A DNA stretch of 64,000 nucleotides, from positions 22,072,001 through 22,136,000 of the forward strand of contig JBHGNT010000011.1 of the NCBI GenBank assembly GCA_043228905.1, in the 5' to 3' direction. Both the position numbers and the translations under genes were made by a program. The stretch's first letter is position 1; each line of letters opens with the position of its first letter. Positions 31,776 through 43,380 of the stretch are shown one piece after another. The notes beneath the pieces were generated by a model. It worked only from the letters and a program-made list of their open reading frames with translations. It was not told the origin of the DNA and did not search any database. This DNA comes from Azolla caroliniana (lineage: Eukaryota; Polypodiophyta).

Positions 31776-32865
31776 TGCGGGTTAGCACAATGGCTAACCC
31801 TATTAATACCCCCACCACGCACCATCAAGCAGAAGAAACGGGTCCGGCCAGAAACCACACCAAATAAGGCATCCAAACGACACCAGCACCTAACAAAGCA
31901 CAACCTTGGATAGACGGACGGGGAAGCATCTCAGTGGGAAGAAACATAGACGACCTGGAGACAGGAGGTAGTGGAGCCCGCTTTGGAAAAAACGGCCAAA
32001 CCAAAAAAAGTCAATCTGCGCCGACAAGACAACGACATAGATGACCTGGCTGGGAGGGTGAACCTAGAAACTATAGAGGAAGAGGCGGAAGAAGAACCAG
32101 CCAAAACCCTCCAACGTCGGCCAAGGAAGTGCGATACGGAGCAGTAGGGGGAAGGATCGGGTCCAAAACTGGACAACACCCCGACGACTTGCTCAATGGT
32201 GATAGAACGTAGGACAAAGGAAGAGATGGAAATAAGGCTACAAGTGGCGACAACGGTTCAACAAGAACCGGTTACAGAAAGTCAGACCTCACCTGGCCTT
32301 CAAGAATAGCATCACGAGGAACGTCGTCCGGAGCGGACATTGAAGCCGCTGACCCAATGGTTGAGAAAGGAGAACGAACCAAGACCGGAGCAAGTGGAAC
32401 CGTTTGCTGTCCAAACACAACACGGAACCGGTCGAGAATGGGTGAAATGGCTCTGAGAGCAAGTATCCGGTGTTGCCGACCGAATGGAGGAAGAACAACA
32501 GCAAGTCGGTAGTCAGGCAGAGCGGTTTCTAGCCACAACCGAAGAATTAGGGAGGCTCGGGCACATATCCGAAGCGACGACGATTGGAAGTGGAAAAACG
32601 GGTGGCGGCAATAACTATCAATGATGAGGAGCAGAATGCGGAACCACAACCGCAAGAGGATGAGCTGCCACATGAAGCCGGCGGGGAACAACCAAGGGAA
32701 GCTGGTGCGGACGAGGACAAAGCGACCAGGTTGGAGTACCAGGCAAGAACCGAAAAGGGCGTGGATATTGAAACCGACGCAATAACGGATGTTGAAGCCG
32801 GAGAGCAGGAAGACCCACTCGAAACCATGGACCACAACATATTAGACATACTCGTCGAGGATTGA
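31776..32865 (+). pseudogene. Extra 3' ORF of the old Gypsy element, acidic C-terminal part
   Basis: After several stops, an open frame 32584-32865 encodes a strongly acidic, Glu-rich peptide (EPQPQEDELPHEAGGE ... EDPLETMDHNILDILVED) ending just before the 3' LTR. The segment between is Lys/Arg/Glu-rich in changing frames. Function unknown. Confidence 0.4.
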
Positions 32866-32918
32866 AGGGGCTAACCGTGGGTTTGACATACAATGTATTG
32901 TCCCACGGGCGTGCCATG

Positions 32919-33334
32919 TGTTGGCCGGAGGCCGGAGTATGAAAGATAAGTGGGGGACGAGTCGGAAGCGGAAAGTATTAGTTATAATTAGCTAGAATTA
33001 AAATAGGAACAAAAGAGTTGCAACGATCCGGATCCGGACCGATCAGTAGCCGGTTGCAGGTATGGCACCGTTTTGTAATCAGAAGTGAATGCCTATAAAA
33101 GGATCTGAAGAACGATGTATTAAAGGAGGGGAAATGAATATAAGTAGAATTGTTTTGGAGAGTATTGTGTACCTTCCGTTCTGGGCTTATGGTTCTATCT
33201 TACGCATGGCATCAATCTATGTATGTCGGATATAATTATAATTCTGCCAAAAGCATAAACCCCGTAACCACCCTTTGGTGAAGTGATCGGAAAGGACACC
33301 TTGTGTTAGTGGCTAGCTCGGCCTAGGAATAACA
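32919..33334 (+). repeat. 3' LTR of the old Gypsy element (416 bp)
   Basis: Same ends and TATA-like CCTATAAAAGG (near 33091) as the 5' LTR, with numerous differences including a deletion after CTATGTATGT. Confidence 0.9.
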
Positions 33335-33836
33335 AAAAAACATGCAAGGACGATGTCGCGTTGTTATGCGCTTGCGTGTAGAAAGGCGGGACCACGGGGG
33401 TCTTGGACTGGGGAGTGTGACGAAGCGTAGGAAGCCGCGCTTCACCCTTTCCGGTGCACCCCAGGAGCACACCGGAAGCAACCGAAGGGAGAGAGGGAGA
33501 GTGAGCAAGCATGCAACATTGACTCCCGCACGAACATGTAGATAAGCAAGAAAGAAACACTAAGACACACACACGCACACCAACAGAGACCCGAATATGC
33601 ACAACCACATGTATATGTATTTACAAGACAACAAGATTCAACACCGACTTCAAGCCGGACCTAGGCCGCATGAGATACAACCGTTGTCTATTGCCAAGCC
33701 GTCGGTCAAGGAGCTCTCGGGCTTGTCGCGCCGAGCGGGGTCTTGCACAGAGTACAGGGCAGAAAACTGGAACGCTAGATGCCAAGGCTCGACGCACAAA
33801 AGGACGAAGAAGAAGAAGAAGAAGAAGAAACCCTAA

Positions 33837-33898
<62 letters not shown>

Positions 33899-34152
33899 TG
33901 TCTCTCCGTCTAATGGTATACCCTGTTAATACAAAATGGGCAACCCCTCTACAAGGGACCATCCCTTCCTTTTATAGAACAAGGAGAGGGATGTGTTACA
34001 ATGTGGGATAAATCCCGATTTACATGGGATTCTTCGTCCCGACTTGACTCTTATTATTCACACAATTACATGAGGGTGAGTGCACATGGTGCACCCCGCC
34101 GATGTAGCCAATATTTCCCGGTTTCCGCCTCTGGATGAAATTCTTCACAACA
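33335..34152 (-). mobile_element. LTR-like segment, boundaries unsure
   Basis: A minus-strand TATAAAAGG near 33979, TG...at the right end (minus TGTTGTGAAGAATTTC from 34152) and a gene-free body fit an LTR in minus orientation. It contains GAAGAA repeats and (GA)n at 33841-33889. The left limit lies in 33340-33370, where a clean CA end and target duplication were not found. Confidence 0.4.
33841..33889 (+). repeat. (AG)n microsatellite
   Basis: About 24 AG units; frames through it give Arg-Glu repeats that are not genes. Confidence 0.95.
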
Positions 34153-37100
34153 ACGCATTATGACTTTCTTGGTTGGCATCAAATATGAGAGAAATCCCAA
34201 AAAATGTCTTAAACTGTCTAGAGTTCCATGAAGCTAGCAAAGAATTTATCTTTCATACAAAGAAGAAAAGGATAGAAGTTTGTCACCATTGTATGCAAGA
34301 TCGTGTTCAGAAGAATCAAATCACTCCAATGAAATAAATCATGACCACAACCTTCTAATCCATGAGTTTTGAAACCTCGCAAACAAAACATGCTCATTAG
34401 GTGGTAGAAAGGATTCATACTCAATCATAGATTAGGTAATTACACAAGCATTATGTACATCTCACTCCTCTACGTAAGTTTGTGAATAGATACTGTAAAG
34501 TAATGGTTATGTGTGGACATTTGATGGGAAATGGTTGTCGATAAGATACATTAAGGAAAAATACGAGTTGGACTAGTGATCCCTCCAACTTAATTGTGTT
34601 AGGAGGGCTTGTATGTAGAGTCTTTGGGAGTGATTCAATGACTTGGTTCTGTGGAATACTAATTGGAACTCTTCTTCTGCTTCTTCATTAGACTAGAGCA
34701 TGAAAAATATGTTTCTAAATATGCAAAGATCCATAAAATAAAGGTATATGCAATTTCTCCAAAATAAATCCATAATTTGGGGAAATACATAATTAGCGTC
34801 TCAAATTTTGACCGCTTTTGAGATTTAGTATCAACCACATCCCCAAATTCTACAACCCCCAATCAAAACAAATGTTTGAACTAAAATCTCAACTTATCTT
34901 TTCCACGCTAATGCAACAATAGAACAACAATAAACAATTTATTTTGTAATGAATTACAAAGCTCACTTGATGGAGACCACTCAACAAAAGATGAGGCATC
35001 TTGCCAAGACTTAAGTTCTAACCCATTATTGAGCAAATACATAATGTTGAATCTTAAGAGGAACACATCCATCGTGCAATGGCCACTACGATGCTTGAAT
35101 CTTAGTTTTTCCAACCACCAACCTTTCGTGCTCAATAAAATATTACATCATAGACATCCATGGTTGATATTGTTGACATATATCTCATAATAACTCAAAT
35201 CCACAGGCCATCAAATGCCTTTCCAAATTCAATATTGCAAAACCACTAGCCCTAAACAAGTTCTAAAGTTTGAGTATCACATTTTGATACAAGTCTTTGT
35301 CTTTGATCACATCCAAATATGCTTTCCACACATCTTCGACCAAACCCAATCCTTGCACGAATTTCTCACATGGTCATAACGTGTACTCTCATTTGCAACA
35401 TTCATTAGTAAAGTTCTTGAATATCGAGAGTCACTACTCTCACATATATTATATTCTTAGTCTCATAGGTCATATTTGACCGCTAAAGATGATAATCCCC
35501 ACATGCTCTAACATCCAAAAATTCGACATGAAATTACCTTTTAGCTTCTTTATATAAGCTTTCACCCCATATCTATTATCAAATATGAAAGCATTACACA
35601 TATTCCAATTGTGTTTTAGTCCCCAATAACGTAAAAATTGGAACAATATCTCCATCTCATCATTTGAACCATTTTGAACATATTGAGAAAAAACCCATTG
35701 TTGAAGTTCGATAAGTACTTCCAAATGGTACACGCAATAGCACATTTAATGACCCTATGTGTACTATCCTCCAATTGAACTGTGCAAAAGAAAGAAGTCT
35801 CTTTCTCTCTCTCTCTCTCTCTCTCTCAACTTTAATCAAGGACCCAAGAATGAAAGTTTATCATCGTAAGTAATTATGCTCAAATTGTTACCAATAATAA
35901 CTAACGGAAGTGGTGTAATTCCTTCATTTGATTTCATCCTTATAATTAATTAACTAAAGTGTTTACGTTAACTATAGGAGGTTAAGTCTTGCTTTGTTAG
36001 TTAAGTGTTTAAACTTAACATAGGGTTCAGCAAAGTGGTTAGGACTTGGTTAACACTCTCAAGAATGATTAACAATCATTCTTATCTAGCTTGCTCCCAA
36101 TAGGGTAGACACTTCCTCAAATCCCTCAACGCAATCTCTGTATGAGAGAACTATATCAAGTAAGAGGTCCACTCGAAGCAACATGACCTTGGGATGAAAT
36201 AGTTATTTGAATTAATTTGGTCACTTTTTGCCGATTTGATCAATTCCAATACTTTAAGTCGACTTCAAAATGTGGACAAAAAGATCCAAAGGTAGATTGT
36301 AAGACATCTTAGTTGACCGTTACAAACTTTTCCCAATCTCTTGTAGATCTTACAAATGACCACTTTTGGCCCTTACATGTTATTATTTATATATGCATCT
36401 TTTGCCCTTTTTCTATGAAATACCCTTCTCCTCATCCACCCTTTTGGCTCAACAAGAAACCATTTGTACCATCGTTATTCACCTCATGTGTTTGCAACAT
36501 GACACCGCTAGGTAGTACTGCAAAAAAAACCCGTCTTTAGCTTACATGCAAGTAGTATTGCAATTCGATTGAATATGGTGGTTCTATGAGCATTATCGTC
36601 ATTTCTAACAATAGTTTGAAAATGTTTGAAACTACTCCTGATAGATTTTTCCAATGTGAGAAATTAATATATTGCGTCAAACAAAACGTTGTCCTTCGTT
36701 TTGATGGAGATAATTTCAAAGGCATAAAGCAAGGTAATGATAAGCATCAAAGATATAATGCATGGATGGATCTTAATTGTTGTCTGTGATAACGAGATGA
36801 GGATACTAATGAATTATTTAATCAAACATGGGCCAGGATTGCCGAACCTTATCCTTCCTTTTGATACAGGCCCAAAGGCATCACAAAAGAAGTAATGCAT
36901 GCATCAATGATAAGATGCATTGTAGGTGGGGTGGGATGGATGCTCTCATAATAACATTTGACAATCATAGCGCATCTTCTTCTTGTTTTTATGATCATTA
37001 TTCATGATATAGGGAGCTTGGGCTTCTAGAAAAGTACTAAAACCTAGGTGGACATGTGAGTATGTTTTTATTGTCTTTTTGCTCATGAAGCGTGAAATTT

Positions 37101-38032
37101 GCACAATAGTTGATGGTTTGAAAGACCAATACCAATGTCTCTTGTCTCTCTTATATCGTGATAACACTTTCTCGTAATCTATGGGACCCATTACAAAGAC
37201 AAAATCATTTCCCATTAAAGGACAAAAGGTGAAGTCTCATTCATAATGGAGATTGAATATGGGATGATATTGCACCCACTTTGTAACACGGGTTATATAG
37301 AAAAAGCTTAGACTATAGTCAAGTTCTCTCTCTTCCCGTATTAAGAAAATATTTTTCTTTGTATTAATCAGTAGACTTTGATGTCTTTCCATCTTATTTT
37401 GTCTATATGCATAGCGTGAGAATAAACAATAAAGACATTAGATTTGGGGGTTGGCTTCAATGTTACTTTATCTTTTCATTGTCAAGCAAAAGATTTCGAC
37501 TCAACTCGGGGCTTTAATTAATCACCTTAGAAATTAGGATGTTAAACATCAGAGTTGCAAAGTGCACCTTTTCTAAAATTTTACTTAGACTTGAAAGTGG
37601 AGATCAAACGATCAAAGTCAACATAAAAGCACCAAAGTTCAAAAGCAAAGTATTTTCCCATGAAAGACAAGACAAGACAATGTATGTGCTTTATGCCCTT
37701 GTTTCCTCCACAAGTGTCACATACAAGACCCAAATGGGATTGCATCGTGGATTGTCAAGAATGCAATGATTTGAGGTTATGAAAGTGACACTTCAAAAAA
37801 TACTACCAATGTCAGACCACACAAATTCACCCTCAGATTGAGTCAGTGAGTCACTCACCCACAAAAATTCAAACGCAAAGATATTATCTATTTGAGATGC
37901 ACTTTGGAAAAACAAAAGTGAAAACGGTGAAAATGATGGAATGAGTTTGGGGGGTGCCAAAAGGTGTGGTAAAAAATATGCTTACGTTTTGTCATCTCAA
38001 TATGTTCCTATGGATGGTATTTTTTACTTTTA
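34153..38032. other. Intergenic DNA, no gene identified
   Basis: AT-rich with short open frames. Minus-strand pieces at 34908-35135, 35180-35390 and 35470-35745 read as protein-like in shifting frames (KDKDLYQNVILKL, LKSWQDASSFVEW), and 36946-37215 minus is a clean 89-codon frame starting MGNDFVFVMGPIDYEKVL; none has a domain I know. CT microsatellite at 35800-35827. Confidence 0.35.
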
Positions 38033-38349
38033 AGTTGGCGCGTGCCATCTTATGTGGAGACCCACTGACTCAAGAAAGGGAGAGGACGACCATTTTTGGA
38101 TAAAGGCTAATCGTTGTCTTTCAGCTCCATCAATTCCACCCGTGACGCCATTGTATTGGCTCTTTAGTGTGGCTACAACTCACGTCGCTACTGGGATTTC
38201 AGTTTTTAATTTTCCAAAAAAATATGCGGCCCATTAGTTAAGAAGAACCCTACTCCGATTTGTATTCAACATTCTCATATGTAAAATTTTATAACTAATG
38301 CAAGGAGTTTTCTTTTGGAAAAAAATATATATTAGTTGGCACGTGCTAT
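38033..38349. mobile_element. Short LINE insertion with 5' inversion
   Basis: AGTTGGCGCGTGCCAT (38033-38048) and AGTTGGCACGTGCTAT (38334-38349) are a 16-bp target duplication with two mismatches. Between them the first ~145 bp match LINE copies 1-3 in minus orientation (as at 51130-51270) and the last ~70 bp match their 3' end in plus orientation (GTAAAATTTTATAACTAATG). This is the structure left by twin priming. Confidence 0.78.
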
Positions 38350-39637
38350 TTGTCCCAGCACATATGCTCGCTCTTTCCACATCCATTGCTTCTCATGGAA
38401 TAACTATAAAAACATTCATATATTTTTTGTGCTTAAAAAATATGGGTATTTCATTTGCACTTATTATGCATATGTTCACAGTTCGCTTCATCTTTTTCAT
38501 GTTTATCTACGAATGACTTTTCCTTTGTTTCGAGCTCCCCTTTAGCACTCATCATTTTACAAATTTTTGCAATTCTTTTATGCCCAATTTTTTCACACAT
38601 ACCATTAAATATGTCAAAAGGTTGGATTGGTCATTTCATCTTAAATCATTACCTTTCCCATTGCCGAAGAAACCTCTACAATATGACAAGTGATTTGTAT
38701 ACCAATTGTATGATAGGTCATTGCATTTCAATACATTGCCTTTTGCATAGCCAATAAAACCTTTACAATGAAAACCTTCTAAATATTTCTAACGAACAAT
38801 CATTAACCTGGAAGTTTGCTCTAATTTAAAAAAGTGCCTAATTTTAGCAACATCGATCATCAAAAGTTGAGTTTTTTTGGTACAATCTTGAGACGAAGAA
38901 TGAAATTGAATTCAACATTTGTACATGTGCATCCATGGCCATTATGTATTTCATCATTAACCTCTAACCAAAGTAAGCTCGATGTTGGAATGTAGTCGTG
39001 GTACATTATCCCACTTATGTTTCTTTGATATCCATGCACTGAAGATAACATCATCATTGGTGGAAATTTTTAAAGACAATTGCATCCAAGGATGGGAATA
39101 AATCTTAGTTTACAAACATCAACAAAACTTCCTGGATAGAGCATTTTGATCACTATGTTGGAGTTATTCCATGTTTCTAGGATTAAAAACATTCAACCTA
39201 TTAATGCATGATCGTAGATTTCATTTCCGTAGTAGTACTCACATTAAATAATAAGAAACTCACAAGAAGATCAAACTTAAATAAGATAAAATGTGGACTA
39301 GTATATATCTTTTTAAGATTCCAAGAGACAAATTTCAATATATCGGATGGGACATAACCCACAGTTACGATCTAACCTTAGCTCTTGTAAATTTATGAGT
39401 AAGGCGTAAATAGAAAGAAACGCAAATAAATTAGCTTACTTTATCTAATATTGAGACTAACTTCGATGAGCAGCAATTCTCGACTCTCAAGTATAGCTAA
39501 AAATGATGATTGATCTTTTCCTAATGAGGCCAAACTAAACTTCTCCTTCACTAGAATCATCACCTCTAAAATAAGTGTTTGTACATATGATCCATTTAAA
39601 TTACACTTGTCCTTATATTTTGGCTTTTTCTTTTCCC
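38350..39637. other. Intergenic DNA
   Basis: AT-rich; no gene or repeat recognised. Confidence 0.4.
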
Positions 39638-39645
39638 TTTGTGAC

Positions 39646-41738
39646 TAACAATCGGCAACGGTTTGGCTTGAACCGAACCGAACCACAAAACTACGACTTC
39701 ACAATTTAAACAATTCGGTTTAGGTTCAAGTTTTTTAACGGTTTGGTTCGGGGTTGAACAGTTCGGTCCGGTTTGGTTTTAACAGTTTAACAGTTTGATG
39801 GTTTTTAAATTATTATTTTAAAACAACCTTTTCACTTGAAAGCCTAATTCTCACGGAAATGACTGCTGGAAAATGCTACTGAGGTTACGTTTCGCTTACT
39901 TTAGGCCACGAAAAGGGGTCAATTGGGCCTCCCAAACAGGATGGATTCTAAACATGGATCTCAAACCTAGTTTCTCCCGCCAATTGGAGGATCGATTCAG
40001 TGCATCCATGTGGAAGTCATGGTGTGACATTTGTCGAGGGCTAAAGTGTGATCAACCGAGATCCAAACTTGCCTGGCTCAGTCAACGTATCCTATGGAAC
40101 CCATGTATCAAGGATGAATCTAATCAACTATTGGGATCACGTAAGGGGTTGTCATGGGGATACATTGCAGAAGGTCCAGGAAAAAGTATACAATGTTGGC
40201 GACGGTTTATGTCACTACCACTACAAGATTAGGCAAACATACTCCATGGAATCAGGGGCGGATGGACTATGAGATCGGTAATCATTAACGCTCTATTGAT
40301 TAGGGAATCTGCTACTCAAAGGACGACAATGGAGAAATGGATAAGCCACGAGGAGGAGGGATCTCTGTTCTCGAGAGGTAGGGAACCACCAAACATACTC
40401 GAAGGCTCTAAATTGCGAGACACTGAGACACCAACACAGAATAACACAATACAAGTACTCGCGTATACTGGTCATAAATGGATTGTAGATCCTGATCTGA
40501 GCAAACTACAACCCGATTGGCACATATCTATTCATGAAAACACATGGCTACGTAAGGTCAGTTGGGACCCTTTGCAATGGACATGGCGTGCTCCCTATGC
40601 GGGGCAAGGAAGCAAACCCATCACTTTCTTCCAATTCACAACTAGATTGGGTCACCACATTCTAGCCACTCAAACCGCCCAAGAGTCGGCTGTTGCGAAG
40701 GTCTGGCACACATTTCAAGTTCCTCCCACAATAATCACCAAGTTTTGGTAGAAAATGTGGAAACAACAACACGCGAGGCGAATTACCACATTCCAATGGC
40801 TATTGATACATAAGTTCCTACCGGTGAGAGCATGGCAACGTGGGAACCTTAGCTCTCCTAATTGTGTAGAGTGCCCACATGCAGTAGAATCAATACGACA
40901 CGTTCTATGGGACTGCCCAACGTCCCATCGAATATGGCGGGGGGTTGGCCGCTTGTTGCAATTATGCCAGGTGCAAGGCTCAATCAAGTGGGGAAGTATA
41001 TGTTGGCTATCATGGCAGGCCGCAATTGGCAAATACGAGCATCAGGAGGAGGGGATGACTTTGGTGATACAAGCACAAGAGATCTTTTTCTCCTCCAACA
41101 GCAATGTCCACTCCACTCCTCTTAATGACAAATCTCAAGAGGTGTTGGAATTGGTCAACCCAATAACTCTTTGGATTCTATGGAAACAACAATGTAGGCG
41201 AGTCTTCTCCAACGAAATCGCACATCCAACAAGGTTACTGCAAGAGATATGGAGTGAAATTGTAGCCACTCTGAAGAGCCAATATGATGGCCTTAAGGGC
41301 GGGTCCGAAGGAGTTGAAAGACAACGAATAACCTTCATCCAACAATGGTCGTCCTCTCCCTTTCTTGAGTCAATGGGCATCCACGTAGGATAGAACTATC
41401 GCGTCCCTACAGGGATTTGTACATAATAATCTCATTTGTAAATTTTTATAACTAATGGAAGGAGTTTTTTTTAGAAAAATAAAAAGCCTAATTCTTACAT
41501 TTGAGGAAGAATCTTTAAATTTTGAAATAATGAAAACTTTTACAATTTAAAATTAGAATTTTGACCTAAGTTGAAAACCGAAACTAAACCTCAAAACCAC
41601 AATTTTAGCGGTTTAATGGTTTAACGGTTTGGATTTTTACCTAACAGTTCAGTTTCACGGTTTCACGGTTCGGTTCATGTTTCAAAAAAATTACGATTCG
41701 GTTTGGACACTCTTGAGCCGAACCATTGCCGATTGTTA
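39646..41738. mobile_element. hAT-like element with perfect 8-bp target duplication
   Basis: Termini TAACAATCGGCAACGGTT and AACCATTGCCGATTGTTA are inverted repeats with one mismatch; both flanks are TTTGTGAC (39638-39645 and 41739-41746). Without the LINE inside (39852-41482 plus its duplication) the element is about 450 bp and carries only CGGTTCGGTTTGG-like motifs, so it is a MITE. An 8-bp duplication is diagnostic for hAT. Confidence 0.88.
39852..41482 (+). mobile_element. LINE copy 2, 5'-truncated, inside the hAT MITE
   Basis: AAAGCCTAATTCT at 39839-39851 and 41483-41495 is a 13-bp target duplication. Frames 39873-40232, 40269-40751 and 40755-41393 encode the ORF2 region after the RT: GSKPITFFQFTTRLG, then CVECPHAVESIRHVLWDCP (zinc-finger) and LWILWKQQCRRVF. 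Breaks: TAG at 40209-40211 and TAG at 40748-40750 after KFW. The 3' UTR ends GGAAGGAGTTTTTTTT and an A-rich tail. It is inactive and depended on another copy's enzyme. Confidence 0.9.
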
Positions 41739-41746
41739 TTTGTGAC

Positions 41747-42110
41747 ATCATTTATGTCAACTACGTTCCTAGAAGGAATCTGAACATGCTTGGTAGTCAC
41801 TCAAATTTTTCATTTTGAGTTTCTTAGCTATTTGGTTTTCTTCTACATGCATCTATCAGACCAAAATGTCTTGTCTCCATGCCTTTCTATCATACATTCA
41901 AATATGAGAATTTTGGTTTTGTTTGGATGGAGCAATCAGTGCATGTGCATGTATTCCTAAGCATCACCAAAGATAGTTTTATTAGAAATTTTCTTTCATT
42001 TCCTAGTTTATCAATCACAAAGCATGAAAAGTGACTAAACTTGGAATCCCTACAAGTTAAATCATTTCAATTTATTCAATTAATATTAGAAGAAGTCATT
42101 AAGGCAATAT
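41747..42110. other. Short spacer before the second Gypsy element
   Basis: AT-rich, no gene. Its last bases, AATAT, are the left target site of the element. Confidence 0.5.
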
Positions 42111-42353
42111 TGTGGTGGTCACATGGACCACACCTAGATTAGGCCCCTACCAAGCCCCATGCACCACACATAGACCACACCCAAATTAGGCCCCTACCAA
42201 GCCTCATGCACCACACCCAAACTAGGCCCCCACCAAGCCCCATAATTAGTAGAGCTAATTGGAGCGGGAGAACACCCTCCACGCTAAGAGAGAGTCTATA
42301 AAATGTAACTTCAGACATAATGAAAGGAGGGCTATTCTTGAGAGCATTTCACA
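42111..42353 (+). repeat. 5' LTR of the young Gypsy element (243 bp)
   Basis: TGTGGTGG...TTTCACA. U3 holds a ~46-bp repeat in about 2.5 copies (each with AGGCCCCTACCAAGCC or close). TATAAAA at 42298-42304 leaves only about 50 bp for R and U5. Confidence 0.93.
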
Positions 42354-42372
42354 TCTTGAGCATTTCACATCT

Positions 42373-42388
42373 TGGTGGAGAAGACGGG
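42373..42388 (+). promoter_or_regulatory. Candidate PBS of the young Gypsy element
   Basis: TGGTGGAGAAGACGGG begins with TGG, the complement of tRNA CCA. It would sit 2-3 nt after the LTR if the tandem 16-nt copy of CATCTTGAGCATTTCA were not duplicated there. The tRNA was not identified. Confidence 0.4.
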
Positions 42389-42429
42389 CCAAGCCACCCC
42401 AACTCACGACCCCAACAACGCCCGCCACG

Positions 42430-43380
42430 ATGCAACACGACAACAACGACGGCAACGCAAACTCGATGAATCCGGAATTCCTACAACACAATCAAGGACA
42501 CCAGCCCACATCGCCAATCGACCAACTGGTTCAAGCTCTGTCCAACATCATTTTACAAGTTAACCATACTAACCAAGCCATGTTGTCCTTTCTTTCAGCA
42601 CGATCCGAGCCACAACAAAATCTCCTGGACTCTCGAGTTCGCCCAAAACCGTTCTCCGGCCTACCATCGGAAGACGTCCTCTCTTGGCTGGATCATTTCG
42701 AAATGGTGGCCAGTTACCACCAGTGGCCACACCCTCGGAAGGCAATGGAGATGAAGACACTCCTCGAGAATATCGCGGCAACATGGCTTGTACAACAACC
42801 CGAAGAGACACGCAACGACTGGGATCTGTTACGGGCAGCCATGATTCGGAATTTTGCTCATCAAGACTCCCGCCAGACGGCCCTACAACAACTTGAGTCA
42901 ATTACCCAACAACCACGCGAACCCATCACCCAGTTCGCGGTTCATTTTGTGCAGATCCTATGCCGGGCTGACGCCAACATGTTGGAGGACATGAAGTTGT
43001 TTTTTTTCTGGCCGCGTATACGACATGACCTCCGCCGCCGTGTACGCGATCAAGGCCCGACGACACTACACGAAGCCATCCTCACTGCCCAACGCATCGA
43101 AGCTGCAGACGCGCACGACATGCACACACCAGGTAATCTCAGTCATGATCATACAAACACTATACCAGCCGTCACTCCCATGGACATCGACATCCAGAAC
43201 GCGCAATTACGTGCCAAGCGTGCATTGCCCGAACGAGACAGCCAGGGACGCCCCAAATGTTTCTACTGCAACAACTATGGCCACATTCGGCGTCACTGCC
43301 GAAAGTTGCAGAATCACCAACAGAAGCAGAACGTCCAATTAGCTGACGCTGCCTCCCTCTCTGAGCTCCCGGAAAACTAA
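42430..43380 (+). CDS. gag: Gag of the young Gypsy element (316 aa)
   Basis: The ATG at 42430 (MQHDNNDGNAN) is chosen because the frame upstream runs back into the LTR without another ATG. The Gag domain follows (RVRPKPFSGLPSEDVLSWLDHFEMVA, shown here in part: FSGLPSEDVLSWLDHF; then TTWLVQQ-like AATWLVQQPEE and FFFWPRIRHDLRRRV), then a CCHC knuckle (CFYCNNYGHIRRHC, about 43255-43299). It ends at TAA 43378-43380, whose last A begins the pol ATG (TAATG). No break inside. Confidence 0.88.
   Translation: MQHDNNDGNANSMNPEFLQHNQGHQPTSPIDQLVQALSNIILQVNHTNQAMLSFLSARSEPQQNLLDSRVRPKPFSGLPSEDVLSWLDHFEMVASYHQWPHPRKAMEMKTLLENIAATWLVQQPEETRNDWDLLRAAMIRNFAHQDSRQTALQQLESITQQPREPITQFAVHFVQILCRADANMLEDMKLFFFWPRIRHDLRRRVRDQGPTTLHEAILTAQRIEAADAHDMHTPGNLSHDHTNTIPAVTPMDIDIQNAQLRAKRALPERDSQGRPKCFYCNNYGHIRRHCRKLQNHQQKQNVQLADAASLSELPEN

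Larger units (their letters stand above)
22498..33334 (+). mobile_element. Old, broken Ty3/Gypsy element with internal insertions
   Basis: LTRs at 22498-22934 and 32919-33334 share TGTTGGCCGGAGGCCGGAGT at the start and AATAACA at the end but differ by many substitutions and indels, so insertion is old. Between them lie, in order, gag, protease, RT, RNase H, integrase (all with stops and frameshifts), then an unusual 2 kb 3' region. Two intrusions are visible: 23163-25080 inside gag and about 29890-30560 inside integrase. No chromodomain is seen. Flanks (GCAAA left, A-rich right) do not give a clean target duplication. Lineage probably non-chromovirus (Tat/Athila side), judged from the pol wording. 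Confidence 0.88.

Noticed and set aside
32272-32835. 187-codon minus frame in the 3' region of the old Gypsy element
   Set aside because: Antisense to the Glu-rich sense frame; hydrophobic composition follows from base composition, and there is no recognisable domain.
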